Under the pieces are notes generated by a model that had not been told where the DNA came from, ran no database searches, and saw only the letters and a program-made list of their open reading frames with translations. From the NCBI GenBank assembly GCA_016742075.1, contig JACVCL010000001.1, positions 124,001-188,000 of the forward strand: a stretch of 64,000 nt of DNA, given 5' to 3'. Every line of letters starts with the position of its first letter. Within the stretch, counting starts at the first letter, position 1. This DNA comes from Phycisphaerales bacterium (lineage in GTDB: Bacteria; Planctomycetota; Phycisphaerae; Phycisphaerales; UBA1924). The translations under genes and the position numbers were made by a program. This document shows, piece by piece, positions 26,488-36,333 of this stretch.

Positions 26488-28098
26488 ATGACCGCCGCCG
26501 CGTCCGAGCACCGCCAGCCGCCCCCGGCCGCCGCACCCGCCGGGGAGGAACTGGTGCTCGTGATGGATTTCGGTTCACAGACAGCCCAGCTCATCGCCCG
26601 CCGAATCAGGGACGCGGGCGTCAAGAGTCTGATGATCAGCCCGTCGGCCCCCGCGGCCGAGATCGCCGCGATGCGCCCCGCCGGGTTGGTGCTCAGCGGT
26701 GGACCCGCGAGCGTTTACGAAGCCGGAGCCCCCCGCTGCGACCCGGCGATCTTCGATCTTCCCGTGCCCATTCTGGGCGTGTGTTACGGCATGCAACTGG
26801 CCTGCCACCTGATGGGGTCGAAGGTGACGCGCGGCGCCGCCCGCGAGTTCGGCAGGGCCGAGATCACCCTCAACCCGGGCGCTGCGGCCAAGGGGCAGCT
26901 CTTCACGTCGATCCCCGCCCACACCCATGTCTGGATGAGCCACGGCGACCAGGTGTCGGGGCTGGAGTCCTCCTTCGACACCCTCGCATCGACGCCGACC
27001 TGCCCGCACGCCGCCGTGAAACATCGGACCAGACCGTTTTACGGGGTGCAGTTCCATCCCGAGGTCACCCACTCGCCGCACGGGGCCGACCTCATCCGAA
27101 ACTTCCTCTACGAGATCTGCCATTGCCGCGGCACGTGGAGAATGGCGGACTTTCTCGATCGGCAGGTCGAGCAGGTCCGCGGCGTGGTCGGCCGCGAGCG
27201 TGTGCTCTGCGGGCTCTCGGGCGGTGTCGATTCGTCGGTCGTGGCGGCCCTGCTCCACCGCGCGATCGGCGACCGGCTGACCTGTGTCTTCGTCGACAAC
27301 GGCCTTCTCAGAAAGAATGAGCGGAATCTCGTCGAGTCCACCTTCCGCGATCACTTCAGGCTCGACCTGCGGATCGCCGACGCCTCCCGGGGCTTCCTCT
27401 CCGATCTCGCCGGTATCGAGGACCCGCAGGAAAAGCGACGCCGTATCGGCCGACGGTTCATCGAGGTCTTCAAGCAGGCGGCCCTGGCCGTCCGCGGCGC
27501 CAAGTTCCTCGCCCAGGGCACGCTCTACCCGGACGTCATCGAGTCGGGACACGGGCACGCGGGGCAGTCGGCGAACATCAAGCTCCACCACAACGTGGGG
27601 GGCCTTCCCCCGCGGCACGAGCTCGGCTTCGAGCTCATCGAGCCTCTCCGCGACCTTTTCAAGGACGAAGTGCGGAAGCTCGGCGAGGTGCTCGGCCTGC
27701 CCGAGCAACTGGTCTGGCGGCATCCTTTCCCTGGCCCCGGGCTGGCCGTGCGGGTGCTCGGCGAGGTGACCGAGCCCCGCCTGTGCGTGCTGCGTGATTG
27801 CGACGAGATCCTCCTCGAAGAAGTGACCTCGGCCGGCTACTACCGAAAAACGAGTCAGGTGTTCGCCGTCCTGCTCCCGGTGCGCAGCGTGGGGGTGATG
27901 GGTGACGGGCGCACCTATGACAGCGTCGTCGCGATTCGCGCCGTCGAGAGTGAGGACTTCATGAGCGCCGATTGGGCCCGGCTTCCCCACGACCTTCTCG
28001 CCCGCGTGTCGAGCCGGATCGTGAATGAGGTGGGCGGCGTCAGCCGCGTGGTCTACGACATCTCCAGCAAGCCGCCCGCAACCATCGAGTGGGAGTGA
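26488..28098 (+). CDS. guaA: GMP synthase (glutamine-hydrolysing)
   Basis: Converts XMP to GMP with glutamine and ATP. The 536-residue product has an N-terminal class I glutamine amidotransferase domain, with Cys in GVCYGMQ and His/Glu in [11 protein letters not shown]. The ATP-pyrophosphatase domain follows with LSGGVDSSV, and then the dimerisation domain with [24 protein letters not shown] and the C-terminal [10 protein letters not shown] chose the ATG at 26488 because GAAGGAG stands 10 bases upstream. aroB follows closely, with candidate starts inside or just after the guaA stop, so the two are co-transcribed. Confidence 0.96.
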   Translation: MTAAASEHRQPPPAAAPAGEELVLVMDFGSQTAQLIARRIRDAGVKSLMISPSAPAAEIAAMRPAGLVLSGGPASVYEAGAPRCDPAIFDLPVPILGVCYGMQLACHLMGSKVTRGAAREFGRAEITLNPGAAAKGQLFTSIPAHTHVWMSHGDQVSGLESSFDTLASTPTCPHAAVKHRTRPFYGVQFHPEVTHSPHGADLIRNFLYEICHCRGTWRMADFLDRQVEQVRGVVGRERVLCGLSGGVDSSVVAALLHRAIGDRLTCVFVDNGLLRKNERNLVESTFRDHFRLDLRIADASRGFLSDLAGIEDPQEKRRRIGRRFIEVFKQAALAVRGAKFLAQGTLYPDVIESGHGHAGQSANIKLHHNVGGLPPRHELGFELIEPLRDLFKDEVRKLGEVLGLPEQLVWRHPFPGPGLAVRVLGEVTEPRLCVLRDCDEILLEEVTSAGYYRKTSQVFAVLLPVRSVGVMGDGRTYDSVVAIRAVESEDFMSADWARLPHDLLARVSSRIVNEVGGVSRVVYDISSKPPATIEWE

Positions 28099-28109
28099 GC
28101 GCCCGAGCG

Positions 28110-29288
28110 ATGCCCCACCCCCTCCCCGACACCGTCGTCCGGGTCCACGCCGGCTCACGTGAGTACGACGTCGTTGTGGGACCCGGCCTGCTGGCGTCGG
28201 TCGGCGAACGTGCCCGCGGCAGAATCGGCGGCAACCGGTGTCTTCTGGCGTTCGATTCGGGGCTTCCGACTCCGACCGTGGCCCTGGCGGAAGGATCCTT
28301 GTCCAAAGCGGGGTACCGCGTGGCCCGCATCGCTGTTCGCGCCGAGGAGTCGCAGAAGAGCCTTGCCACACTCGGCGACACGCTCGCTGTGCTGGCCGAG
28401 CAGATGCACGAACGCACCGACCCGGTCGTCGCCCTCGGCGGCGGGATTGTGGGGGATCTCGCCGGCTTCGCCGCCGCGGTCTGGCGCCGTGGCGTGCCTG
28501 TGGTCCAGTGCCCGACCACGCTGCTCTCGATGGTGGATGCCTCGGTGGGCGGGAAAACGGGCGTCAACCTGCACGCCGGTGGCGGGCTTCGGAAGAACAT
28601 GGTCGGGGCCTTCTGGCAGCCGAGGCTCGTTCTGGCCGACACCGACACGCTCGCTTCGCTTCCGGATCGGCACCTGCGGTCCGGGCTCGCCGAGTGCCTC
28701 AAGCACGGGCTGATCGCCGCCGACCTGCCGAACCACCGAGATCCGGGCCTGTTCGAGTGGACCACCTCGGCGCTGCCGGGCCTCCTCCGACGCGATGCCG
28801 GCCTGCTCGCGGAGTTGATCGCGCGCAACGTGCGCGTGAAGGCCGGAGTGGTGGAGGGAGACGAACGCGAAGAAGCCCCGCCCGAGCGCGGCGGCCGGGC
28901 ATTGCTGAACCTCGGCCACACCTTCGGGCACGCTCTGGAGACGCAGCCCAACATCTCGCCCGACCAGGATCCGTCGCACGCCCCGCTGCACCACGGCGAG
29001 GCCGTCGCGCTGGGCTTGGTCGCGGCCGCACACACGTCGGCACTGCTCGGCTGGCTGACCGTTGAACAGGCCGGCGCTGTCCGGGCGGCGGTGCGGGCCG
29101 CGGGCCTTCCGGATCGGGTGGCCCGCCTGCCGGCCGACGCGGAGATCGTCGCTGCGATGGCCCACGACAAGAAGGCCGCCGGGGGCCGGCTGAGGCTGGT
29201 GCTGCTCCGGTCGCTGGGTCAGGCGGCGGTGGCCTCCGACCCACCGGCCGAGGCCGTGCTGGCCGGGCTCGCGGCGATCCGCGCCTGA
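28110..29288 (+). CDS. aroB: 3-dehydroquinate synthase
   Basis: Second enzyme of the shikimate pathway, closing DAHP to 3-dehydroquinate with NAD and a metal ion. About 392 residues. Clear family motifs are GGGIVGDLAGFAAAVW, PTTLLSMVDASVGGKTGVN, the metal ligands in LNLGHTFGHALE and HHGEAVALGL, and the DKK near the C-terminus. The ATG at 28110 is chosen; GTG codons at 28089 and 28095 are in frame, and the latter would overlap the guaA stop as GTGA. There is an insertion with extra Pro/Glu (DEREEAPPERGG) before the LGHTFGH motif. Confidence 0.94.
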   Translation: MPHPLPDTVVRVHAGSREYDVVVGPGLLASVGERARGRIGGNRCLLAFDSGLPTPTVALAEGSLSKAGYRVARIAVRAEESQKSLATLGDTLAVLAEQMHERTDPVVALGGGIVGDLAGFAAAVWRRGVPVVQCPTTLLSMVDASVGGKTGVNLHAGGGLRKNMVGAFWQPRLVLADTDTLASLPDRHLRSGLAECLKHGLIAADLPNHRDPGLFEWTTSALPGLLRRDAGLLAELIARNVRVKAGVVEGDEREEAPPERGGRALLNLGHTFGHALETQPNISPDQDPSHAPLHHGEAVALGLVAAAHTSALLGWLTVEQAGAVRAAVRAAGLPDRVARLPADAEIVAAMAHDKKAAGGRLRLVLLRSLGQAAVASDPPAEAVLAGLAAIRA

Positions 29289-29468
29289 CCGGCCGAGGTA
29301 TCGCGCCCGACCGCTCCGGCGAACACCCCCCGGCAAGTTCAAAGAGTTTCTCGCCAACCGCCCGATGATCCCGACCGGATCGGCGGCGGAGCCCGCCTGT
29401 TCCATCCCTTCGCTTCGACGACGCGGAGCGTCGCCCGGCGGAGATGCGGAGCATGTCGGAGGCACCGG

Positions 29469-31034
29469 GTGCGTACGATCGCGATCATCAATCAGAAGGG
29501 CGGCAGCGGCAAGACCACGACGGCCATCAACCTCGCGGCGGTGCTCGCCAAGCGCGGCTTACGAACTCTGCTGGTGGACCTCGACCCTCAGTCCCACTGC
29601 GCCATCGGGCTCTCGGTCCCCGAGAACCAGATCGAAACCACGATCGCCGATGCGCTCCTCTCGTCCGACGCGCGGAGCCCCGAAGCCGAGAAACTGATCT
29701 GGCAGGTCAACAAGACCCTGCACCTGATCCCGAGCGGAACACGGCTGGCTGGGCTCGAGGCGCCCCGGGGCGGGTTGGCCGAGCGGGAGGACCGCGACGT
29801 CCGTCTGGCGATCGTCCTCTCACGCTTCGCCGGATCGTACGACTGGTGCCTGATCGACTGCTCGCCCTCGATCGGCCTGCTCACCTACAACGCCCTCCGG
29901 GCCGCCGATGAGGTGCTGGTCCCCGTGCAAACCGGCTACTTCGCCATGCGCGGCGCCGAGAAGCAGATCGCGGCCCTCGAGGCCCTCGGGCGGCGTTTCG
30001 GCCGGGCGCCCGCCCACCGGGTGCTGCCCACAATGCACGAGCCCGACAGCCCTCTCTCGAGCGATATTCTCGCCGAGATCGAGACTCGCTTCGGCCGCTG
30101 CCTGGTGCCCGTCACGATCAGGCATGACGAGCGGCTCAGAGAAGCCGCCTCGATGGGTGTGCCCGTGAACGAGTACGCCCCTCGCTCGCGCGGCAGCGCC
30201 GATTACGCCGCGCTGGCCAGCTGCCTCACCGAGAACTTCTCCTCCGAAGGCCACCTCGACCGGCTGCAGGACGAACTGCCCCGGGCCGGCACCGCCGCCG
30301 CCGGGCCCGACGGCCCCATCGAGCTCCTGCCCTTCACCTCGGGCGACCGGCCGACGGTCGCTGGTAAGTCCTCACCCGCTCCGGCCGAGACCCCGGCGTC
30401 CGACTTCGACACCGATCACAAGCCCGGCTTCGGGAGCCGCGCCGCCGAGCTCGCCGCCAGGGCCAAGATGCTGCTGCTCCGCGGCGGCGATATCCAGCGC
30501 CGTCTCGCGGCTGATCCGCGGGTGGCCAAGGTCATGCACGCCCTGGGGGTCGATCAGCCCGACAGCCGCGATCAGGCGCCGGCCGTCGCCGCCGCCGACA
30601 CCTCCTCTGCCGATCTCAGGGTATCGGCTCCGGCCGCGACGACGCCTTTGAAGCCCGCGGAGCCCGGGCTAACGTTCACTCCCCTCGGCGTGCGATTCGC
30701 CGTTCGGGCGGCCGTCACGAGCCGGGTGTGCATCGCCGGAACCCATAACGGCTGGCAGCCTGACGTCACGCCTCTGGTCTTCAACCATGCCACGGGCCTC
30801 CACGAGACGGTAGTGCCTATGCCGACCGGGCGCACCCTCTACCGGCTCGTGATCGACGGCCAGTGGTGCGCCGACCCGGCCAACCCCTTCTCCGAGCCCA
30901 ATCCGTTCGGCGAACTGAACAGTGTGCTCGACGTTCCCGTGGCCGACCCGCGGCGGATCGCCCCGGCCACCAGCCGACCGGTCGTCACCGTGATCTCAAA
31001 GGTTCACGACGGCTCGGTCCGAGCCGCGGGCTGA
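29469..31034 (+). CDS. ParA-family ATPase fused to a C-terminal CBM48/AMPK-type glycogen-binding-like domain
   Basis: The N-terminal part (about 1-255) is a complete ParA/Soj ATPase: deviant Walker A KGGSGKTTT, LLVDLDPQSHCAIGL, DWCLIDCSPSIGLLTYNAL and VLVPVQTGYFAMRGAEK. A linker of about 140 residues follows, containing a helical stretch (AAELAARAKMLLLRGGDI). The C-terminal part (about 398-490) has the E-set pattern of CBM48: VRFAVRAAVTSRVCIAGTHNGWQ, then a GLHETVVPMPTGRTLYRLVIDG strand pair and FGELNSVLDV. The intact ATPase suggests a positioning or switch protein; the added domain suggests that it recognises a polysaccharide or acts as a protein-binding module. The GTG start has GGAGG 6 bases upstream. 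A degenerate relative follows. Confidence 0.85.
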   Translation: MRTIAIINQKGGSGKTTTAINLAAVLAKRGLRTLLVDLDPQSHCAIGLSVPENQIETTIADALLSSDARSPEAEKLIWQVNKTLHLIPSGTRLAGLEAPRGGLAEREDRDVRLAIVLSRFAGSYDWCLIDCSPSIGLLTYNALRAADEVLVPVQTGYFAMRGAEKQIAALEALGRRFGRAPAHRVLPTMHEPDSPLSSDILAEIETRFGRCLVPVTIRHDERLREAASMGVPVNEYAPRSRGSADYAALASCLTENFSSEGHLDRLQDELPRAGTAAAGPDGPIELLPFTSGDRPTVAGKSSPAPAETPASDFDTDHKPGFGSRAAELAARAKMLLLRGGDIQRRLAADPRVAKVMHALGVDQPDSRDQAPAVAAADTSSADLRVSAPAATTPLKPAEPGLTFTPLGVRFAVRAAVTSRVCIAGTHNGWQPDVTPLVFNHATGLHETVVPMPTGRTLYRLVIDGQWCADPANPFSEPNPFGELNSVLDVPVADPRRIAPATSRPVVTVISKVHDGSVRAAG

Positions 31035-31089
31035 CTCCCGGATCGAACAACGGATCGGACCGCCACCGCCCGCCGTGAGGGTTCTCAAC

Positions 31090-32517
31090 ATGCCCCCCAT
31101 CGCCGGAACCACCGAGTCGGCCCTGAAGCTCCGCCCGGCCGAGCCGCGGCCGGACCAGAGCGGCAGCGACTTCGACGCCCTCGCCGAGCTGTTTCTCGGC
31201 GGCGCCGAGCCGTCACCTCCGGCCATCGCTCCGAAGCCTCCGGCCTCGGGCTTTCGCCTGGGCTTGGCCGGCGCCGCAGGTGCCGGAGGCCACGCCGAGG
31301 CCGACGGACCAGACGCTCCGTTGACTTCACCCGCGGCGCCGGCGATCGACGCGGTGATCATGGGTCACCTGCCGGTGCGGTCGGCCCCTTGGGCGTCGCA
31401 GTACGCGCGAGAGATCGCCGAGCGCCAGGGCCGCCCCGTCGCTCTGGCCCGGCTCACGGGCGACACCCTCTCGATCGATCTCTTCGGGATCAGCCTGACC
31501 GACCGTGACAACCACGACCAGCCCTCGATCGACGAGGCGATCCGTCACGCGGCGGCCCGCGCCGGTTCCTGGATCGTGAGCGTCTCCGACGTCGATGAGC
31601 CGGCGCTCGCCGGCGAGGCGTCGGTCTCGTCGCTCACGCTGCTGGCCGCCGGCAACGAGGCCGCGATGGTCGCGGCCTACCAGACCATCAAGACCATCTC
31701 CGGGGGCCGGACCCGAGCCTCGCACAAGCCTCCGATCCGGCTCGCCCTCATGGGCGTGGACGAATCGCAGGCCGACGTCGTGGCCGCGAAGCTGCGTGAG
31801 GCCGCCACCGTGTTCCTCCGCGAACGCGTCGAACTGGCCGCGGTCGTCGGCCGCATCCGGCCGACGGGTGGGGCGTCGGTCTACCGCGGCACCGCCGAGC
31901 TCACCCTCGCCGACCTGATCGCGGCGATCGTCCGCGCCTCGTCCGTCCGCCCAGCGGGCACGCCCCCCCCGGCCAAGCCCGCGGGCCCGGCAGCCGGTAC
32001 CGGCGATGGGTCGGCGCCTGCCGCCGCGACAAGCTCGATCAATCTCCTCGACCCTGAGCCCGCCCTCCCCAGCCGCCCCCCCGTTCCGCCCGTATCCGTC
32101 ACGCCGGCGCCCAAGGCGACGGCATCCAGACCAACGGTGGCCGCGCCCGAGCACGGGTCGCTGGTGCCTCACACCCCCGGCCTGCACCGGCTTCCCCTGC
32201 GGTGCGTGGTCGATGCCTCGGTCGAGATCGCGGCCGACCACCACGGGCGTCTGCACCTGCTCCGCAGGGATGAGGACGGTCTGGGCCTGATGCGGCTCAC
32301 TGCCGCGCTGGCGTGGGCGCAGAATCACGCGGAGCTGCTGGCCCTGGCCGCCCGAACGCCGTGGCCGCTCGATCCGTCGGCTCGGCCGGTCGTGCATCTG
32401 TTCACAGCGGCTCCCAAGGCCGTGCGGCCCCTGCTCGACGCCGACGTGCGCGTGCACTTGCTGGCCGCCGTGGAAGTCGACGGCAAAACCGGTTGGTACT
32501 GCACCGAGCTGAACTAG
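31090..32517 (+). CDS. Degenerate ParA/MinD-like protein, function unknown
   Basis: A 475-residue protein with no intact Walker A. A middle region (about 90-280) follows the SIMIBI ATPase layout: YAREIAERQGRPVALARL, a DAAxxAGSWIVSVSD-like strand, and NEAAMVAAYQTIKTISGG, which resembles the helix after the switch region of MinD/FlhG, then IRLALMGVDESQADVVAAKL. The nucleotide loop is missing, so it probably does not hydrolyse ATP. A Pro/Ala-rich linker (285-350) leads to a C-terminal domain (about 355-475) that I do not recognise. It follows the ParA-CBM48 gene by 55 bases, so a regulatory or scaffold partner is plausible. The ATG at 31090 with AGGG upstream is preferred to GTG 31075. Confidence 0.6.
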   Translation: MPPIAGTTESALKLRPAEPRPDQSGSDFDALAELFLGGAEPSPPAIAPKPPASGFRLGLAGAAGAGGHAEADGPDAPLTSPAAPAIDAVIMGHLPVRSAPWASQYAREIAERQGRPVALARLTGDTLSIDLFGISLTDRDNHDQPSIDEAIRHAAARAGSWIVSVSDVDEPALAGEASVSSLTLLAAGNEAAMVAAYQTIKTISGGRTRASHKPPIRLALMGVDESQADVVAAKLREAATVFLRERVELAAVVGRIRPTGGASVYRGTAELTLADLIAAIVRASSVRPAGTPPPAKPAGPAAGTGDGSAPAAATSSINLLDPEPALPSRPPVPPVSVTPAPKATASRPTVAAPEHGSLVPHTPGLHRLPLRCVVDASVEIAADHHGRLHLLRRDEDGLGLMRLTAALAWAQNHAELLALAARTPWPLDPSARPVVHLFTAAPKAVRPLLDADVRVHLLAAVEVDGKTGWYCTELN

Positions 32518-32535
32518 CCCGACGACCGCCGGTGA

Positions 32536-33852
32536 TCAGGCGGACGCCTTGCGGGGCACTCGCAGATCGGCCAGGCGCTTGCCGCGGGTGACGTCGCCCT
32601 CGTCGATGACGAATTCGGCGCCCTCGCCCGCGCACTCGGGGAGTTCGTAGAGGAGGTCCATCATGATCTCCTCCATCACCGCGCGGAGGCCGCGGGCCCC
32701 GACCTTCCGCTCGAGGGCCTTGCGGGCCACCGACTCGAGCGCCGCACGGGTGAAGCTCAGCTTGGCGCCCTCGAGGCTGAAGAGGTATTCGTACTGGCGC
32801 ACCAGGGCGTTCTTCGGCTGGGTCAGCACGTTGACGAGCGTCGGCACATCGAGCGGCGCGAGCGGGGCGAGCACCGGGAGGCGGCCCATGAGTTCGGGGA
32901 TCATGCCGAACTCGATGAGGTCCTCAGGCTGCACCTGCTGGAGGATCCTGGCGTCCTCGCGCGTGCGATCGGCGTCGGGCACGTCGGCCGAGAAGCCGAT
33001 GCGCTTCTTGCCCAGCCGCCGGCGGATGGTCTCGTCGAGCCCGACGAACGTGCCGCCGCAGATGAACAGGATGTGCGTCGTGTCCATCTGGATGTACTGC
33101 TGCTCGGGGTGCTTGCGGCCGCCCTGCGGGGGCACGTTGGCGATCGTCCCCTCGAGCATCTTCAGCAGCGACTGCTGCACACCCTCGCCCGACACGTCGC
33201 GGGTGATCGACACGTTGTGCGACGTCTTGCCGATCTTGTCGATCTCGTCGATGTAGATGATGCCCCGCTGGGCAGACTCCAGATCGAAGTCGGCCGCCTG
33301 GAGAAGCTTGAGCAGCAGGTTCTCGACGTCCTCGCCCACATAACCCGCCTCGGTGAGCGTCGTCGCGTCGCCGATCGCGAAGGGCACATTCAGGAACCTC
33401 GCCAGCGTGCGGGCCAGCAGCGTCTTCCCGCTGCCGGTCGGGCCGATGAGCAGAACGTTCGACTTGTCGAGCTCGACCGGGGCGTTCTCGTTATCGATCT
33501 GCGAGAGCCGCTTGTAGTGCGCGTGCACCGCCACCGAAAGCGCCTTCTTGGCGTGGTCCTGGCCGATCACGTACTGGTCGAGAAACTCCGAGATCTGCCG
33601 CGGCGAGGGGATGTTCCCGAGCTGCGTCCGCCCGCTCGAGACCCGGCGCTTCTCCTGCTTGAAGATGTTCTGGCACAGATCAACGCAGTTGCAGCAGATG
33701 TAGACGTCGCTCGGGCCCTCCACCATGGGGCCCACCTCGCGGCTGGTCTTGCCGCAGAACGAGCACGTCGTCACCTTCCGTCCGCGGAAGCCGCCCTCAC
33801 CGCCGGAGGCGTTCTCCCCACCGGAATTCCCGTCGTTGCGGTTCTTGGCCAT
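32536..33852 (-). CDS. clpX: ATP-dependent Clp protease unfoldase ClpX
   Basis: AAA+ unfoldase that recognises substrates and feeds them to ClpP. The 438-residue product has the zinc-binding domain (CSFCGK and CCNCVDLC, about residues 30-60), Walker A GPTGSGKT, Walker [12 protein letters not shown], the pore loop GYVGED and the sensor region '[15 protein letters not shown]'. The ClpP-binding IGF-type loop is represented by KKRIGF. It is transcribed alone on this side; tig lies about 650 bases upstream on the same strand with a small SHOCT gene between, the usual tig-clpX neighbourhood. clpP is not in the window. Confidence 0.96.
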   Translation of the reverse strand: MAKNRNDGNSGGENASGGEGGFRGRKVTTCSFCGKTSREVGPMVEGPSDVYICCNCVDLCQNIFKQEKRRVSSGRTQLGNIPSPRQISEFLDQYVIGQDHAKKALSVAVHAHYKRLSQIDNENAPVELDKSNVLLIGPTGSGKTLLARTLARFLNVPFAIGDATTLTEAGYVGEDVENLLLKLLQAADFDLESAQRGIIYIDEIDKIGKTSHNVSITRDVSGEGVQQSLLKMLEGTIANVPPQGGRKHPEQQYIQMDTTHILFICGGTFVGLDETIRRRLGKKRIGFSADVPDADRTREDARILQQVQPEDLIEFGMIPELMGRLPVLAPLAPLDVPTLVNVLTQPKNALVRQYEYLFSLEGAKLSFTRAALESVARKALERKVGARGLRAVMEEIMMDLLYELPECAGEGAEFVIDEGDVTRGKRLADLRVPRKASA

Positions 33853-34054
33853 CGTCTCGGGGGCCTCGCGTCAGGTCCGTACGAACACCCGCGGCCGACG
33901 TCCCGGCCGCAGACCTCCAGTGTATCGACAGGCGCCCGAGCGGTCTCGACGTTCCCGAGCGTTCGGTCGACATTTGGACTTATGGGCGACTGCCGCACCC
34001 ACGATCGTGAATGAATAAGCGGGTCGGACGTTGATCGCCGAGCCGGCCGTGACC

Positions 34055-34468
34055 TCACCCGGGCGCGGAGCCCGGCCCGGGCTCGGCCGGCGGCCTCGGC
34101 AGCGGCTCGCCGGTCAGGTCAACCCCTCGCGGCGCCCGCAACGCCCCCCCGCGGAGCACAGAAGCATCCGAACGCGGGACGCCGGCCGAAGCGCCGCCGA
34201 TCACGGCGTCTCGCGCCCGGCCGAATTCCTCTTCGGTGATGCGGCCCGCGTCCCGCAGCTTCCGGAGCTCGCCCAAAGTCAGGCCGCCCGCGCCGGGACC
34301 GGCATCCTTGCCGAGCAGCCTCGTCCGCAGGTAGAGCACCGCCAGCCCCGCGGCCAGGACCAGACCCAGCAGCACCGCCAGCCACAGCAGCACCGGACCG
34401 ACATCCGGCCGCCGCGCCGACGCGGCCTGCTGGGCCACCAAGCCGAGCAGCACGGCGGATTCGGGCAT
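34055..34468 (-). CDS. Small membrane protein with SHOCT domain
   Basis: A 137-residue protein with one membrane helix (about 24-47; LLWLAVLLGLVLAAGLAVLYL) followed by a short cytoplasmic SHOCT-type motif (GLTLGELRKLRDAGRITEEEFGRARDAV, given here as two overlapping helices at about 62-90). The remaining C-terminal part is Pro/Gly-rich. SHOCT motifs are short oligomerisation or interaction modules, so the function is unknown. ATG at 34468 with GGAG about 9 bases upstream. It lies between tig and clpX, starting 30 bases after the tig stop. Confidence 0.75.
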   Translation of the reverse strand: MPESAVLLGLVAQQAASARRPDVGPVLLWLAVLLGLVLAAGLAVLYLRTRLLGKDAGPGAGGLTLGELRKLRDAGRITEEEFGRARDAVIGGASAGVPRSDASVLRGGALRAPRGVDLTGEPLPRPPAEPGPGSAPG

Positions 34469-34498
34469 CGCGTCTCGCTCCGGGAGCCGACGGGCCGA

Positions 34499-35902
34499 TC
34501 AGCCCTTCTTCTTGCCCTTGCCCGAGCCGGCCGTAGCCTGCTCGTCGACGAGCTTGTTGTACTCCTCGACCGGGATCTCTTTCACCACGGCCTTGCCGAG
34601 CAGCGCGTCGAGCGTCTTCTGCTCGCGGATCTGCTGGGCCACCATCTGCACCTGGTTCGTGCGGACGAGCTCGTCGCGCATCTGCTCGAAGCGCACGCCG
34701 CGCGACGCGGCCATCTGGGCGATCCGCCCGCCGACTTCCTCCTCGGTGAGGCCGATCTTCAGGTCCTGCGAGATGCGGGCGAGGATGAACAGCAGCTTCA
34801 GCTCGCGGGCGGCCACCTCCTTCGAGGAGCCGCGCAGCTCGGCGATCCGCTGCTCGACCTGCTGGGCGTCCATGCCGCGGTACATCATGTCGAGCCGCGC
34901 CCGCTGCAGGTTACGCTCGGCCTGCTTCCCGGTCAGACCCTCGGGAAGCTCCATCTCGACGTGATCGTTGAGGTACTTGGCGATCTGCGAGTGCATCGCC
35001 GCCTGCTGCTCGAGCATCACGCGCCGGTTGAGCTGCAGCGAGATCGACTCGCGGAGCTGCGCCTCGTCGGCGAGCCGGTACTTCGACACCAGTTCGCCCA
35101 CGGCGGCCGGGACGATCCGCTCCACCCGGTCGACCCTGAAGTCGATGCGCAGCTTCTTGCCGCGAACCTCGGCCCGCTCATGACTCTCCGGGCCCACGGC
35201 GTGAACATGAAGGCTGTCGCCGGCCTTCGGCAGCCCCACCTGCTTGGCGAAGTCGTCGACGATGATCCCGAGAATCGCACCCTTCGGCCCCTTGTCGGCG
35301 GGGGGAATCTGGATGACGGCGCCGTCGAGGTCCAGCACCTCGACGCCGTCCTCGGTCTTCATCGTGCCGCGCCCGATGCAATAGTCGCCGGGCCCCGCCT
35401 TGTCCTGCGGGTCCAGCCGGCCCTCGTTCAGGCAGAGCTTGTCCACCTGATCGTTGATCATCTTGTCGTCCACCGAGATCTGCGGCTTGTTGACCTCGAT
35501 GCCGTCGAGCTTGGGCACCTTGAACTCGGGCACCACCTCGACCTCGAGCGAGAAGGTCACGGGCTTGCCGGCGACCAGTTCGAGCTTCGAGAGGTCGTCT
35601 CCGCCGTCCGGGTCGCCGAGCACCTCCAGCTTGTGCTCCTGCACCGCCTCGGAGAACGCCGACGCCAGCAGCTGGTTGCGGGCCTCGGTCTTCATGGCCC
35701 CGCCGAACTTCTTCTCAATCAGCCGGCGCGGCGCCCGGCCGCGCCGGAAGCCCGGCAACTCGGCCTCCGACAGCAGCGTCGACATCGTCGTCTCGAGCTG
35801 ACCGGTCACCGCCTCCGCAGGGATCGTGATCGTGACCCGTTTGCGGCTGGGGCCGATGTTCTCCACTTTCACCTGATTCTTGGCCGGAGCGCTGCTCGAC
35901 AT
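34499..35902 (-). CDS. tig: Trigger factor
   Basis: Ribosome-associated chaperone with peptidyl-prolyl isomerase activity. The 467-residue product has the N-terminal ribosome-binding domain with the signature LPGFRRGRAPRRLIEKKFG (GFRxGRxP), a central FKBP-like PPIase region (about 165-260) and a helical C-terminal arm. A Lys-rich tail closes it. I chose the ATG at 35902, with GAAAGG about 8 bases upstream; the frame continues to 36085 without support. The start lies about 240 bases before a divergent tRNA-Leu gene. Confidence 0.93.
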   Translation of the reverse strand: MSSSAPAKNQVKVENIGPSRKRVTITIPAEAVTGQLETTMSTLLSEAELPGFRRGRAPRRLIEKKFGGAMKTEARNQLLASAFSEAVQEHKLEVLGDPDGGDDLSKLELVAGKPVTFSLEVEVVPEFKVPKLDGIEVNKPQISVDDKMINDQVDKLCLNEGRLDPQDKAGPGDYCIGRGTMKTEDGVEVLDLDGAVIQIPPADKGPKGAILGIIVDDFAKQVGLPKAGDSLHVHAVGPESHERAEVRGKKLRIDFRVDRVERIVPAAVGELVSKYRLADEAQLRESISLQLNRRVMLEQQAAMHSQIAKYLNDHVEMELPEGLTGKQAERNLQRARLDMMYRGMDAQQVEQRIAELRGSSKEVAARELKLLFILARISQDLKIGLTEEEVGGRIAQMAASRGVRFEQMRDELVRTNQVQMVAQQIREQKTLDALLGKAVVKEIPVEEYNKLVDEQATAGSGKGKKKG

Positions 35903-36100
35903 GACGACGCCTTTCGTACCGCCCGCGAGGTCCAGGCCGTCGTCCGCCACGCGCGAACGCCCGACCCCCGCCCGCGAGCGAGGGGACAACCATATCGGCC
36001 GGCCCCCGCCCGGCCAACCGCAAGCCACCGCCCCGCGCCGGGCGTTCGGGCCCTGGCGGGGCTGAAACGCCCGAGCGGCCCCCAACCCGGCGGCGGCCGC

Positions 36101-36106
36101 TATACT
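36101..36106 (+). promoter_or_regulatory. Possible -10 element for the tRNA-Leu gene
   Basis: TATACT stands about 37 bases before the tRNA in a GC-rich stretch and is the only good -10 match there. The -35 position shows no consensus, so this is a weak call. Confidence 0.35.
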
Positions 36107-36142
36107 GCTCTTCCCGCCGGAAAGCCCGCGCGGAACCAGCCC

Positions 36143-36226
36143 GCCGGAGTGGCGGAATCGGCAGACGCGCTGGATTCAAAATCCTGTGCCCGCAAGGGCG
36201 TGAGGGTTCGACCCCCTCCTCCGGCA
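36143..36226 (+). tRNA. tRNA-Leu, anticodon CAA
   Basis: Class II tRNA of 84 bases. The acceptor arms GCCGGAG and CTCCGGC pair fully, with discriminator A. The D-arm region contains GTGGCGGAATCGGCAGACGC. The anticodon loop is TTCAAAA with CAA at 34-36. The long variable arm forms GCCC-GCAA-GGGC, as in leucine tRNAs. The T arm is GAGGG-TTCGACC-CCCTC. The CCA end is not encoded. One position of the anticodon stem (28-42) is a T-T mismatch. Confidence 0.95.
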
Positions 36227-36333
36227 CTTTCCCCCCGCCTCCGCCTCGCCACCCCACTTCTCCACACCCCAATCGCCCACATCCCCGGCGTCCCTCCCCC
36301 CCGCTCACCCCATCCCTCATCAGGAACACGACC

